Shown: in pieces, positions 55,380 through 63,913 of the stretch | How positions within the stretch are numbered: position 1 is the first letter of the stretch | How the letters are laid out: every line of letters starts with the position of its first letter | Assembly (NCBI GenBank): GCA_021613335.1 | Contig: JAJTWR010000431.1 | Span: forward strand, 1,302,001-1,366,000 | Source of the DNA: Whitmania pigra | Taxonomy: Eukaryota > Annelida > Clitellata > Hirudinida > Haemopidae | Length of the DNA: 64,000 nucleotides | Direction: 5' to 3' | The notes under the pieces: model-generated | Seen by the model: the letters and a program-made list of their open reading frames with translations, nothing else | The model's database searches: none | Told to the model about the DNA's origin: nothing | Translations under genes and position numbers: made by a program

Positions 55380-56177
55380 ATGGCTAGGGTCTTTTGCATC
55401 TCCAATCAAAAGGGCGGCGTAGGTAAGACCACGACGGCGGTTAACCTCGCCGCGTCGTTGGCAGCGGCGGAGCGCAAGTCCCTTCTCATTGACATGGATC
55501 CGCAGGGCAACGCCGGGTCGGGCCTTGGCGTCGATCGCTCAAAACTCAGTGGGAGCGTCTACGACGCACTCATCGGCAGCCGCCGAATGTCGGAGCTCGT
55601 GCAGCAGACCGAGCTTCGATTCTTGGACCTCATCCCCGCCACTCCGGACCTCATCGGCGCGGAGGTCGAGCTCGTCAACGCCGAGGGCCGCGAATACCGC
55701 CTGCGGGAAGCGCTGCGAGACATCAAAGACAACTACGAGTTCATCTTCATCGACTGTCCGCCGTCGCTTGGCCTGCTCACCTTGAATGCGCTCAGCGCCG
55801 CCGACGCGGTCCTCATCCCTCTGCAGTGCGAATACTACGCGCTTGAGGGCTTGGCCCAGCTCATGTCGACCATCGCGCTCGTCCAAAAGCGACTGAACCC
55901 GGACTTGCGCGTCGAGGGCATCGTCCTCACCATGTTCGACCCCCGCGCGAATATCAGCCACCAAGTTGCCCAAGAGGTGAAGGGAGAATTCCCGGACTTG
56001 GTGTTCACGAGCGTGGTGCCGCGCAACGTGCGCCTCGCGGAGTGCCCGAGCTTCGGCAAGCCGGTGCTCCTCTACGACATCAAATCTCGCGGCTCCGTCG
56101 CCTATCTCGGACTCGCGAAGGAATTTTTGCGTCGCGGACGGCGACGCGGGACGAAGTCATCGACGTCGGAGCTCTAG
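55380..56177 (+). CDS. parA: chromosome partitioning ATPase ParA
   Basis: A 265-residue Walker-type ATPase that positions chromosomal origins by ATP-dependent DNA binding and ParB-stimulated release. The deviant Walker A SNQKGGVGKTTTAVNLA is at residues 8-24, IDMDPQGNAGSGLG follows, and FIDCPPSLGLLTLNAL is the Walker B segment. It lacks an N-terminal HTH, as in chromosomal (type Ib-like) ParA proteins. parB begins 15 bases downstream. Confidence 0.96.
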   Translation: MARVFCISNQKGGVGKTTTAVNLAASLAAAERKSLLIDMDPQGNAGSGLGVDRSKLSGSVYDALIGSRRMSELVQQTELRFLDLIPATPDLIGAEVELVNAEGREYRLREALRDIKDNYEFIFIDCPPSLGLLTLNALSAADAVLIPLQCEYYALEGLAQLMSTIALVQKRLNPDLRVEGIVLTMFDPRANISHQVAQEVKGEFPDLVFTSVVPRNVRLAECPSFGKPVLLYDIKSRGSVAYLGLAKEFLRRGRRRGTKSSTSEL

Positions 56178-56192
56178 AGCAAGGGTGCTTTC

Positions 56193-57071
56193 GTGAAAGT
56201 CTCCGTTCCCGAAGCGAACCGTAAACCTGCCCTTGGACGAGGCCTTGGGGCATTGCTCGCAGAGGCCCGCGAGCCCCCGCGCACGCCGACCGGCCTCGTC
56301 AATTTGCCGATTGAGCAGGTGCACCCGGACCGCAACAACCCCCGGCGGCACTTCGACGATACGACCATTCGTGAACTCGCCGCCTCGCTCGCGAGCCGCG
56401 GCTTGCTTCAGCCGGTCACTGTTCGCCGCGATGGCCGCGAATACCGGCTCATCGCCGGAGAGCGGCGCCTGCGGGCCGCGAAGCTGGCCGGCTGGACAGA
56501 GATTCCCGCCATCATCCGGGAAGCGAACGAAACGGAAGCGAAGCTCGACGCGCTCATCGAGAACCTGCAGCGCGACGACCTCAATCCGCTCGAAGAGGCC
56601 GAGGCCTACCGAGAGCTGCACGAGAAGTGGCATTGGACGCAGGAGAAAATCGCTGAGAGCGTCGGGAAAGATCGCTCGTCCGTCGCCAACGCGATGCGCC
56701 TCCTGGCGCTCCCGGGAGAAGTGCGCAACCTCGTCGCCACCGGCGCCCTCGACATGGGTCATGCGCGCGCCATCCTCGGACTCGCCAAGCCAGCGGAGAT
56801 GGTCACCCTCGCGCGGGCCGTCGTCGCCGAAAAACTCTCGGTGCGCGAAACCGAACTTCGGGTGCGCGCCGGGCGGCGGCCGGTGCAAGCCAAGAAGGGA
56901 AAAGTCGCCGCCAAAATCTCGCCAGAAGCCCGGCGGCTCGTCGAAGACCTCCAGCGCCGTTTCGGCACCCGAGTCCGGCTCCGTGAAACCGGAGGTGGAA
57001 AGGGCACCATTGAGGTCGATTTTTTCAGCTATGAAGACCTCGACCGTATTATCCACCTCATGAGAGGCTAA
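56193..57071 (+). CDS. parB: chromosome partitioning protein ParB
   Basis: A 292-residue parS-binding CTP switch. The N-terminal ParA-activating peptide KPALGRGLGALL (about residues 11-22) is followed by NPRRHFDD, the CTP-binding GERRLRAAKLAGW near 90, and ALIENLQRDDLNPLEEAEAY. A helix-turn-helix (QEKIAESVGKDRSSVANAMRLL) reads parS, and a C-terminal dimerisation domain closes the chain. It starts at GTG 56193. Six candidate binding sites lie 3.5-4 kb upstream. Confidence 0.96.
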   Translation: MKVSVPEANRKPALGRGLGALLAEAREPPRTPTGLVNLPIEQVHPDRNNPRRHFDDTTIRELAASLASRGLLQPVTVRRDGREYRLIAGERRLRAAKLAGWTEIPAIIREANETEAKLDALIENLQRDDLNPLEEAEAYRELHEKWHWTQEKIAESVGKDRSSVANAMRLLALPGEVRNLVATGALDMGHARAILGLAKPAEMVTLARAVVAEKLSVRETELRVRAGRRPVQAKKGKVAAKISPEARRLVEDLQRRFGTRVRLRETGGGKGTIEVDFFSYEDLDRIIHLMRG

Positions 57072-57083
57072 GATGGGCGGACT

Positions 57084-57548
57084 ATGTCATTGCTAGCGGG
57101 CGACAAGAAGATTGGGGCGGTAGGGCCAGCTCTCCGCGAAGAGAAAGCTTCTTCGAATAAAACCGGGGATTTACACACGCTCTTGGGCAAAGGGAGCGAG
57201 TTCGAAGGAAAGCTCTCCTTCGTTGGCCAAGTGCGCATCGATGGCACGTTCCGCGGAATGGTCCGAACCGACGATGTCCTCGTGCTCGGCGATACTGCGG
57301 ATGTTCAAGCAGAAATCGACGCCGGTACGGTGGTCATCAGCGGCTCCTTCGACGGAGTTATCCGCGCGGCGCAGCTCGTGGAGGTCCACGCGCCGGCACG
57401 GGTCAAGGGGACTATCGAAACCCCGGCGTTGACCATCGCCAAGGGCGTCCTCGTCGATGCCACCATCAAGATGTCCGACACCAAACGGCCAGCGCCCATC
57501 ATCTCTTCGGGCAGCCGGGTGATGCCGCCGCCGTTGCCCCAGAGCTGA
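57084..57548 (+). CDS. bactofilin
   Basis: A 154-residue beta-helical cytoskeletal protein. The DUF583 core (GKGSEFEGKLSFVGQVRIDG, then VLVLGDTADVQAEIDAGTVV and VKGTIETPALTIAKGV) spans about 33-135 with short disordered ends, as in other polymer-forming bactofilins. It is 12 bases after parB. In Myxococcus xanthus, bactofilins interact with the chromosome segregation machinery and one lies beside parAB, so a scaffold role for ParABS here is a reasonable inference. Confidence 0.93.
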   Translation: MSLLAGDKKIGAVGPALREEKASSNKTGDLHTLLGKGSEFEGKLSFVGQVRIDGTFRGMVRTDDVLVLGDTADVQAEIDAGTVVISGSFDGVIRAAQLVEVHAPARVKGTIETPALTIAKGVLVDATIKMSDTKRPAPIISSGSRVMPPPLPQS

Positions 57549-57610
57549 CGGCGCGCCTGTAGGGCCCGGCACCGTAAGCTACCTCAAGAACGCGAAGTAC
57601 CTCTCCAAAG

Positions 57611-57639
57611 CGAAACAGCGCCTCGCGGGCGCTGTTTCG
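57611..57639. terminator. long hairpin between convergent genes
   Basis: A perfect 12-bp stem, CGAAACAGCGCC/GGCGCTGTTTCG, with a 5-base loop lies between the bactofilin stop and the desaturase stop. There is no long T-run on either side, so it is a probable rather than classical bidirectional terminator. Confidence 0.65.
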
Positions 57640-57660
57640 TACTTCCCAACTTGAAGTGAC

Positions 57661-58659
57661 TTAAGCCGTCGGCGCTGCGTCGAGCTTTGGAGGAATGACC
57701 GGCGCTGGTGGGCGCGAGGTTTCCGCCGGCTCGGGTACCATCATTCCGAAGCGGCTCTCTCGCTTGAGCTTCGCCCGGTCCGCGTCCGAGTAGGCCTTGA
57801 AGGCGAACTTGGTTTGGGTCGAGGGCTTGCGGAGGTCGGAGACGAGTCCAACCCAGGAGAGCATCACGAGCACGTAGTAGGTGAGGTCAATCTCCCACCA
57901 GAACCAACCTTGGTTCGCCGTGTTCTGGTGGTAGTGGTGGTTGTTGTGCCAGCCCTCGCCGGTGGTGATGAGCGCCAAGGCAAAGCTGTTTCGGCTGAGG
58001 TCCGTCGTCTTGTAGCGGCGGCGACCGATGATGTGGCAGAGCGAATTGATGCAGAAGGTTCCGTGCCAGAGCAGAACGGTGGAAACGACGCCACCCCAGA
58101 CGACGTAGTTGAACCCGCCCCAAGCGTAGAGCCCGAGGAAATAGAGAGTGGGCGGTACGAGGTAGAACGTGTTCAGAAAGCGCAGCTCCGGGAAGCGAGC
58201 AAAGTCTTTGATGCCGGAGTAGTTGGTGTCGACGTAGCGATCCGCGAGGATCCAACCTACGTGGCTGTACCAGAAGCCGCGCAGACCCGGTGAGTGGACA
58301 TCCTCCGCCTGGTCCGAGTAGCGGTGGTGGTGCCGATGGTGGGACGCCCACCAAAGCACGCCCTTTTGTGCCGAAGTTTCGGCGAGGAAGGCGAGGAAGA
58401 ATTGGAAGACGCGGTTGGTCTTGAACGCGCGGTGCGCGAAGTACCGGTGGTAGCCGGCGGTGACGCCGAACATCCGGAGGTAGTAGGAACCGATGGCGAG
58501 GAGCACCAGTTCCCAGGAGATGCCGGTGAAGTAGGTGAGTCCGATCAACACGTGCATCGCCACGAAAGGAATGCTGGCGAAGACGTTCGGTCGGTCGCTG
58601 AGTTCGGTAGGTGGAGCTGAGGCGCTATCTGTAGAGCTGAGGGAAGGTGCTTGATTCAT
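57661..58659 (-). CDS. acyl-CoA/fatty acid desaturase (delta-9 type)
   Basis: A 332-residue di-iron membrane desaturase. The three histidine boxes are intact: HRYFAH near residue 71, HRHHH in WWASHHRHHHRYSD near 107, and GEGWHNNHH near 233. Four membrane helices are expected. The enzyme would introduce a double bond into saturated acyl chains for membrane fluidity control. The C-terminal tail is Pro/Ala-rich and probably disordered. It is divergent to the dus gene. Confidence 0.94.
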   Translation of the reverse strand: MNQAPSLSSTDSASAPPTELSDRPNVFASIPFVAMHVLIGLTYFTGISWELVLLAIGSYYLRMFGVTAGYHRYFAHRAFKTNRVFQFFLAFLAETSAQKGVLWWASHHRHHHRYSDQAEDVHSPGLRGFWYSHVGWILADRYVDTNYSGIKDFARFPELRFLNTFYLVPPTLYFLGLYAWGGFNYVVWGGVVSTVLLWHGTFCINSLCHIIGRRRYKTTDLSRNSFALALITTGEGWHNNHHYHQNTANQGWFWWEIDLTYYVLVMLSWVGLVSDLRKPSTQTKFAFKAYSDADRAKLKRESRFGMMVPEPAETSRPPAPVIPPKLDAAPTA

Positions 58660-58736
58660 GATTGTCTCATAACTGGTATCGCGTCATCGAAATGTCAGCG
58701 GATTCGTCGAATGTGCGACAACCGAAAAGCCCCTCC

Positions 58737-59774
58737 ATGAAGCTCGCCACCTACGAACTTGCGAGTCGCTACTTTCTTGCGCCCATGGCGGGGGTGAGCG
58801 AGCAGCCTTTTCGCGTGCTCGCCTTCGAGCTCGGAGCGGGGCTCTGCCCCTCGGAGTTGGTGAGCGCGCAAGGGCTCTTTCACATCAACGCGCGGACGCT
58901 CACCTACCTGCGCTTCTCGCCTACGGTCGAGCGCCCCTTCTCCCTGCAGCTCTTCGGCGGCGAGCCAGAGGTGATGGGGCGAGCAGCGGCCATCGCCAAA
59001 GAGCACGGCGCGCAGCTCATCGACCTCAACATGGGGTGTCCGGTGAAAAAGGTCACCCGCACCGGCGCCGGATCAGCGCTGCTCTGCGATCCGGCCCGCG
59101 CCGCGGCAGTCGTGCGAGCGGTGCACTCCGCGACCGGCCTGCCGGTGACGGCGAAAATTCGCTCCGGCTGGGATGATCACTCGAAGAATTACCTCGAAGT
59201 GGCCGAAGCGTTGGTCGGCGCCGGGGCTCTCGCGATAGCCTGCCACGCCCGCACTCGCGCCCAAGGCTATTCCGGGCAAGCGGATTGGCGAGTTATCGCC
59301 GACTTAAAGCGCCACCTCGACGGGCGCGCGCTCGTCATCGGCAACGGCGACGTGCGCTCGGTCGACGATGCGCGGCGCATGACCGAAGAGACCGGGTGCG
59401 ATGCGGTGATGATCGGCCGCTGGGCGCTCGGGAATCCGTGGATTTTCCGGGAGCTCCTCGGGGGGCCGAAACCTTCCGCCGAAGAACGGCGCGCACTCAT
59501 GCTGCGGCACTTCCGGGAACACCTCGCGTTCCGGGCCCACGCCCGCGGCGAGACCTCGCCGACCGTCCGGGATGTGCACGGATTTCGGAACCACCTCGGC
59601 TGGTACGTCCATGGACTACCTGGCGCGTCCCAATTTCGAGCAAAAGCAAATCAACTGCATCTCGTCGCAGAAGTAGAGGCGCTCATCGGCTCCTTCTTCG
59701 ACGGGCTACCCGAAGGGGAGGGGTACGCCACCCCAGAAACCGACAATATCGACTACCGGACCGCTTTCGGTTAG
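58737..59774 (+). CDS. tRNA-dihydrouridine synthase, DusB-like
   Basis: A 345-residue flavoenzyme reducing specific uridines of tRNA to dihydrouridine. LAPMAGVSEQPFRVLAFELGA opens the TIM barrel near residue 13. LQLFGGEPEVMGRAA and DLNMGCPVKKVTRTGAGSAL follow, with catalytic Cys101, then HARTRAQGYSG, VIGNGDVRS and MIGRWALGNPWIF. I chose the ATG at 58737, which gives the standard N-terminus; TTG 58662 and ATG 58692 are in frame but leave little room for the divergent promoters. Most similar to DusB. Confidence 0.92.
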   Translation: MKLATYELASRYFLAPMAGVSEQPFRVLAFELGAGLCPSELVSAQGLFHINARTLTYLRFSPTVERPFSLQLFGGEPEVMGRAAAIAKEHGAQLIDLNMGCPVKKVTRTGAGSALLCDPARAAAVVRAVHSATGLPVTAKIRSGWDDHSKNYLEVAEALVGAGALAIACHARTRAQGYSGQADWRVIADLKRHLDGRALVIGNGDVRSVDDARRMTEETGCDAVMIGRWALGNPWIFRELLGGPKPSAEERRALMLRHFREHLAFRAHARGETSPTVRDVHGFRNHLGWYVHGLPGASQFRAKANQLHLVAEVEALIGSFFDGLPEGEGYATPETDNIDYRTAFG

Positions 59775-59808
59775 AGCCCCATTGTAGGAGGGGTTAAACC
59801 TTACGAGT

Positions 59809-59837
59809 TTGACAAGGGCCCGGGGGCTTCCTAAAAG
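59809..59837 (+). promoter_or_regulatory. sigma70-type promoter of the GT2 gene
   Basis: A perfect TTGACA (59809-59814) is followed after 17 bases by TAAAAG (59832-59837), a 4/6 match to the -10 box. It lies about 75 bases before the ATG of the glycosyltransferase gene. A G/C-run pair around 59822-59845 (GGGGG ... CCCCC) overlaps it and could form a hairpin. Confidence 0.5.
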
Positions 59838-59913
59838 TACCCCCCTGCGGCCGCAAATAAAGAAAAACTAATGATAAAGCACACTTACGAAAAGCTAAGC
59901 CGCTAAATCGCCT

Positions 59914-61380
59914 ATGAATGCAGCAGAGATCGTCTTTCTCGGATTTTATTTCGCCATCTTGTTGGCCCTATCGCTCTACGGCTCCCACCGATATCGCATG
60001 GCGTTCTTGTACTACCGACACAAGTACAAGCTCCCGACCCCGCAGGGAATACTGAGCGTCACGCCCCGCGTCACAGTCCAGCTTCCCATCTTCAACGAAC
60101 GCAATGTCGTAGAGCGGTTGATAGATTCAGTCTGCAAGCTCCAATACCCCCAAAAATTGTTGGAGATACAGGTCCTCGACGATTCTACCGACGACACCAC
60201 CGCCTTGGCTGCGGAGTTGGTCGCTCGCTACAAAAATCTCGGCCTCGACATCGTCCATATCCACCGGACTGATCGCACTGGTTACAAGGCCGGGGCACTC
60301 GCCAATGGCCTCGCCACCGCCAAGGGTGAATTCGTCGCAGTTTTCGACGCGGACTTCGTACCTGATCCGGACTTTCTGCGGCGAACGGTGCCGTTCTTTG
60401 CAGATTCAGGCATCGGCATGGTGCAAGTGCGCTGGGGCCACCTGAACCGTGAGTTCAGCCTGCTCACCCAAGCGCAGAGCATCCTCCTCGACGGTCACTT
60501 CATCATCGAGCACACCGCGCGGAATCGCTCAGGCTGTTTCTTCAATTTCAACGGAACCGCCGGCATTTGGCGCCGCCAGGCGATCATCGACGCGGGCGGC
60601 TGGCAGCACGACACGCTGACCGAGGACCTCGACCTCTCCTACCGCGCCCAGTTGCGTGGCTGGCGCTTCATCTTCTTGCCGGAAGTCATCTCTCCCGCGG
60701 AAGTCCCGGCGGATATGAACGCCTTCAAGTCCCAGCAGCATCGATGGGCGAAGGGCAGCATTCAGACTGCGAAAAAGCTCCTGCCGCTCATCCTTCGTTC
60801 GAACCTTCCCTTTGCGGTGAAGCGCGAGGCCTTCTTTCACCTCACCAACAACCTCGCGTACCTGCTGATCGTCCTCTTGTCGCTCATGATGCCGGTGTCG
60901 ATGCTGGTGCGCATCAACCACGGCCTCTTCGCGTCGTTCCTCATCGACCTCCCGATTTTTGTGGCCTCCACCGCTTCGGTCGCCTTCTTCTACGTGGCGA
61001 CGGCCCGCGAACTTGGCTTGGGCTTCTGGTCGCGCATCAAATACCTGCCCTTCGTGATGAGCCTCGGCATCGGCATGGCGATCAACCAGTGCAAGGCGGT
61101 CATCGAAGCGCTCCTCGACAAAGAGTCGGAGTTCACGCGCACCCCGAAGACCGGTGCGCATGGCAAGAAGGCCCAGTCGGTCGTGCGCGCCTACCGCGGC
61201 AAGCGGAATTGGATTCCGCTCGTGGAGCTTTGCTTCGGCATCTACTTCGCGTGGGCGGTCTACCTCGCTTGCGCGCTGAAGATGTGGGGGACGTTGCCCT
61301 TCCTCATGCTCTTCGGCTGCGGGTTCCTCTACGTCGGCGTGACGAGCCTCTGGGACTACCGAACTCGCTCAGCGGCATAA
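59914..61380 (+). CDS. cellulose-synthase-like family 2 glycosyltransferase
   Basis: A 488-residue processive GT2 membrane enzyme. After one N-terminal helix the catalytic domain shows LPIFNERNVVERLIDSV, DDSTDDT, DADF, TEDLDLS and QQHRW, the full D, DxD, TED, QxxRW set. It then has four C-terminal helices. It resembles bacterial CslA/CESA-like synthases that polymerise a beta-linked glucan or mannan. No BcsB/C-like partners, PilZ domain or export genes are adjacent, so the polymer (polysaccharide or glycolipid) is unknown. Confidence 0.92.
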   Translation: MNAAEIVFLGFYFAILLALSLYGSHRYRMAFLYYRHKYKLPTPQGILSVTPRVTVQLPIFNERNVVERLIDSVCKLQYPQKLLEIQVLDDSTDDTTALAAELVARYKNLGLDIVHIHRTDRTGYKAGALANGLATAKGEFVAVFDADFVPDPDFLRRTVPFFADSGIGMVQVRWGHLNREFSLLTQAQSILLDGHFIIEHTARNRSGCFFNFNGTAGIWRRQAIIDAGGWQHDTLTEDLDLSYRAQLRGWRFIFLPEVISPAEVPADMNAFKSQQHRWAKGSIQTAKKLLPLILRSNLPFAVKREAFFHLTNNLAYLLIVLLSLMMPVSMLVRINHGLFASFLIDLPIFVASTASVAFFYVATARELGLGFWSRIKYLPFVMSLGIGMAINQCKAVIEALLDKESEFTRTPKTGAHGKKAQSVVRAYRGKRNWIPLVELCFGIYFAWAVYLACALKMWGTLPFLMLFGCGFLYVGVTSLWDYRTRSAA

Positions 61381-61460
61381 GACGCCTTTCTGCCCCGGCG
61401 TCGGCCGCTTCTGCGAACTGAGGATTGTTGCAGGTAGCTCGCAGGCGTAGAGTTAGGGCT

Positions 61461-62183
61461 GTGAAAGTGTACTGCCCTACCTGCAAGGAGCTCGTTTCCA
61501 TCAGCAGCTTTTCGATCGTCGAGAAGTCTTTGCTGCTGGTCTGTGCCCAGTGCCAGACGGTCATCCGTTCCACTTCGCCCGAAGAACCCGAAACACCGAA
61601 AGCCCCCACGCCCGTGCAACCGAGCCTCGGGCTCGAAATCGTCTCTTCGCCGGAGGCGAGCAACGTGGTGAGTCTGAGCCACCCGCATTCTCGGGCGGTC
61701 GAGCACGCGAAAGCGAGCAGCGCCTCGGGAGCCCTTCGGGTGCCGGAAGATCGCTGTCCAAAGTGCATCGAGCCTCGCCGCGGTCAATCCATCTGTCGAC
61801 GGTGCGGCCTCTCCTTTGAAAGCGTGAGTACAGAGCTCTTCGAACCGCCGGGCTGGTTGCTCGAAGCTTGGCGCGAATTGCTCCTCCAATGGGGCGACGA
61901 AGAGCGTCATCGCGCTGTGCTCGGAACCGCAATGACCTCTGGAGCCTTGGGAGCCCTCGGCCGCCTCTATCGGATACGCCTTGCCGAAATGCCCGACGAC
62001 CCGATCGCCGCGAGCCGTCTCGAAGAAGTCATCGGCGCGGCCGCCGCGCCTCTCGCTGTGACCCCGCACCCGGAGAAATGGTCTCGGGTAGCGTACTGGC
62101 TCAAAATTGCCGTCGCGGCCGCTGTCTCAGCGCTCTGCGTCGCTGCCACCGGCGTCATGCTGGCTCGGATGCGCACCCCATGA
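61461..62183 (+). CDS. zinc-ribbon, tail-anchored membrane protein of unknown function
   Basis: A 240-residue protein starting at GTG 61461. The N-terminus is a zinc ribbon (YCPTCKELVSI then VCAQCQ, residues 3-30). A second CxxC pair (RCPKC, CRRCG) lies near 99-116. A helical region (PPGWLLEAWRELLLQWGDEE) leads to a single C-terminal membrane helix at about 212-234. This resembles the zinc-ribbon plus TM proteins frequent in Myxococcota. The aceK start overlaps its stop by ATGA, so it is coupled to AceK, perhaps as an interaction partner; that is inference. Confidence 0.78.
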   Translation: MKVYCPTCKELVSISSFSIVEKSLLLVCAQCQTVIRSTSPEEPETPKAPTPVQPSLGLEIVSSPEASNVVSLSHPHSRAVEHAKASSASGALRVPEDRCPKCIEPRRGQSICRRCGLSFESVSTELFEPPGWLLEAWRELLLQWGDEERHRAVLGTAMTSGALGALGRLYRIRLAEMPDDPIAASRLEEVIGAAAAPLAVTPHPEKWSRVAYWLKIAVAAAVSALCVAATGVMLARMRTP

Positions 62184-63913
62184 GCGCCCGAGAGAATCGC
62201 ATCACCAAGCATATCCTCGCCGGGTTTGCCGCCCACTATAAGCGCTTCCGCGAACTCGCAGCCGCCGCCAAGGGTTGTTTCGAGCGCAACGCCTGGAGTG
62301 AGTTACGGCAGGTCAGCGACGAGCGACTGCGCAGCTTTGACCGCCGGGTGGGGGAAGCGGTGGACCGCATCCTCGCCGACGATCCTGCCGCGACCGATGA
62401 GGCGATTTGGCCGGAAGTGAAGCGGGTACTGATTCTCGAACTCGTCGACCATCACCAACCGGAGCTGGTCGAGACGTTCTACAACTCCGTCGTATGCCGG
62501 GTGCTCTCGCGCTCGTACTACACGAATCGGTACCTCTTCTGGCGACCGGTAGCCTCTACTGAATATATCGCCGGAGAGAAGCTGACCTACCTTGCATATT
62601 ACCCGAGCGAGGCAGGCTTCCGAGCGACCTTCGCGCGCATCTTCTCCGATTTGGAGCTCGCCTGCGCCTGGGAAGACTTCGAGCGCGATCTCGACGCCCT
62701 GACCAAGTCCTTCGAGGAGCACTTCCCGCACCCAGGGCACATTCGGCCCAGCGTGCAAATCCACATCCACACCTCGCTCTTCTTCCGCGGGCGAGCGGCC
62801 TATCTCTTCGGACGGCTGCGCGACGGTCCCGACGAATCGGTGTTCGCGATTCCCATTTTGAAGAACGAGCAGTGCGAGGCTTACCTCGATGCGTTCCTCA
62901 CCGGCTACGAGGATCTCTCGCAGCTCATCACGCTCTCGCGTGCCTACTTTTTCACCGACATCGAGGTCCCGTCGGCCACGGTCGCCTTCCTGCGTTCGGC
63001 CTTTCCAACGCGTTCGACCGCCGAGCTCTACACGGCGCTCGGCCTGCAAAAGCAGGGGAAGACCCTCTTCTACCGGGAACTCGACTTTCACTTGAAGCAC
63101 TCCACCGATCAATTCATCGTCGCCCCCGGGCGTCGCGGCATGGTGATGTGCGTATTCACGCTGCCGTCATTTCCCTGGGTGTTCAAACTCATCCGCGACC
63201 ACTTTGAACCCCCCAAAGATCTCGATCCTTCGGAAGTGCGCCGCAAGTACGCCATGGTGAAGTTCCGCGACCGCGTCGGGCGCATGCCGGACATGTGGGA
63301 GTACTCAGACGTAGCGCTCCCGGCTTCGCGAATCTCCCCGGCGCTGGTCGAGGAGCTCCAGGCGAAGGTGCCTTCGCTCGTGAGCTACAATGGAGAGCTC
63401 ATCATCTTGAAGCACCTCTACATTGAGCGCCGGATGGTGCCCCTCGATCTCTACCTCGAACGGGCCGAACCATCGCAGCAACGGGAAGTCTTGAACGATT
63501 TGGGATGGGCGCTTCGCGAATTGGCGGGAGCGGACTTCTTCTGCGGCGACATGCTCCTCAAGAATTTCGGCGTGACCCGTACCGGACGCGTCGTCTTTTA
63601 CGACTACGACGACCTCGCCCGGGTGAGCGAATGCACCTTCCGACGGTATCCGGCGGTCGGGGGCATGGGCATCGGCCCGCAGGACATCTTTCCCGAGGAA
63701 CTTCCGAGCTTCATCTTTCCGGAAGACGAACAGCGAAAACTCTTTGCCGAGCTCCATCCGGAGCTCTTGGATCCGGGCTGGTGGATCGCTCTCCAGGAGC
63801 GGCTTCGCACCGGTGGACTTGCGGACATTCGACCGTATCCCATTCGACGCTGCTTCCGAACTCCGATCGCGAATGGGGCTACAGCGGGGACCCGTACCGA
63901 GCTTGGCTCATGA
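62180..63913 (+). CDS. aceK: isocitrate dehydrogenase kinase/phosphatase AceK
   Basis: A 577-residue bifunctional enzyme that phosphorylates and dephosphorylates isocitrate dehydrogenase, switching carbon between the TCA cycle and glyoxylate shunt. The regulatory half starts ITKHILAGFAAHYKRF. The kinase half has WVFKLIRDHFEPPK near 333, the catalytic DMLLKNFG near 456 and the metal-binding YDYDDLARVSEC near 475, matching E. coli AceK positions. The C-terminus runs about 20 residues beyond the usual IRPYP end. No aceA, aceB or icd gene is in the window. Confidence 0.94.
   Translation: MSARENRITKHILAGFAAHYKRFRELAAAAKGCFERNAWSELRQVSDERLRSFDRRVGEAVDRILADDPAATDEAIWPEVKRVLILELVDHHQPELVETFYNSVVCRVLSRSYYTNRYLFWRPVASTEYIAGEKLTYLAYYPSEAGFRATFARIFSDLELACAWEDFERDLDALTKSFEEHFPHPGHIRPSVQIHIHTSLFFRGRAAYLFGRLRDGPDESVFAIPILKNEQCEAYLDAFLTGYEDLSQLITLSRAYFFTDIEVPSATVAFLRSAFPTRSTAELYTALGLQKQGKTLFYRELDFHLKHSTDQFIVAPGRRGMVMCVFTLPSFPWVFKLIRDHFEPPKDLDPSEVRRKYAMVKFRDRVGRMPDMWEYSDVALPASRISPALVEELQAKVPSLVSYNGELIILKHLYIERRMVPLDLYLERAEPSQQREVLNDLGWALRELAGADFFCGDMLLKNFGVTRTGRVVFYDYDDLARVSECTFRRYPAVGGMGIGPQDIFPEELPSFIFPEDEQRKLFAELHPELLDPGWWIALQERLRTGGLADIRPYPIRRCFRTPIANGATAGTRTELGS

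Noticed and set aside
59775..59913. Cyclic-di-GMP riboswitch before the GT2 gene
   Set aside because: Expected because of the gene type, but no GEMM core sequence is present; only a promoter and a short G/C-run pair are seen.
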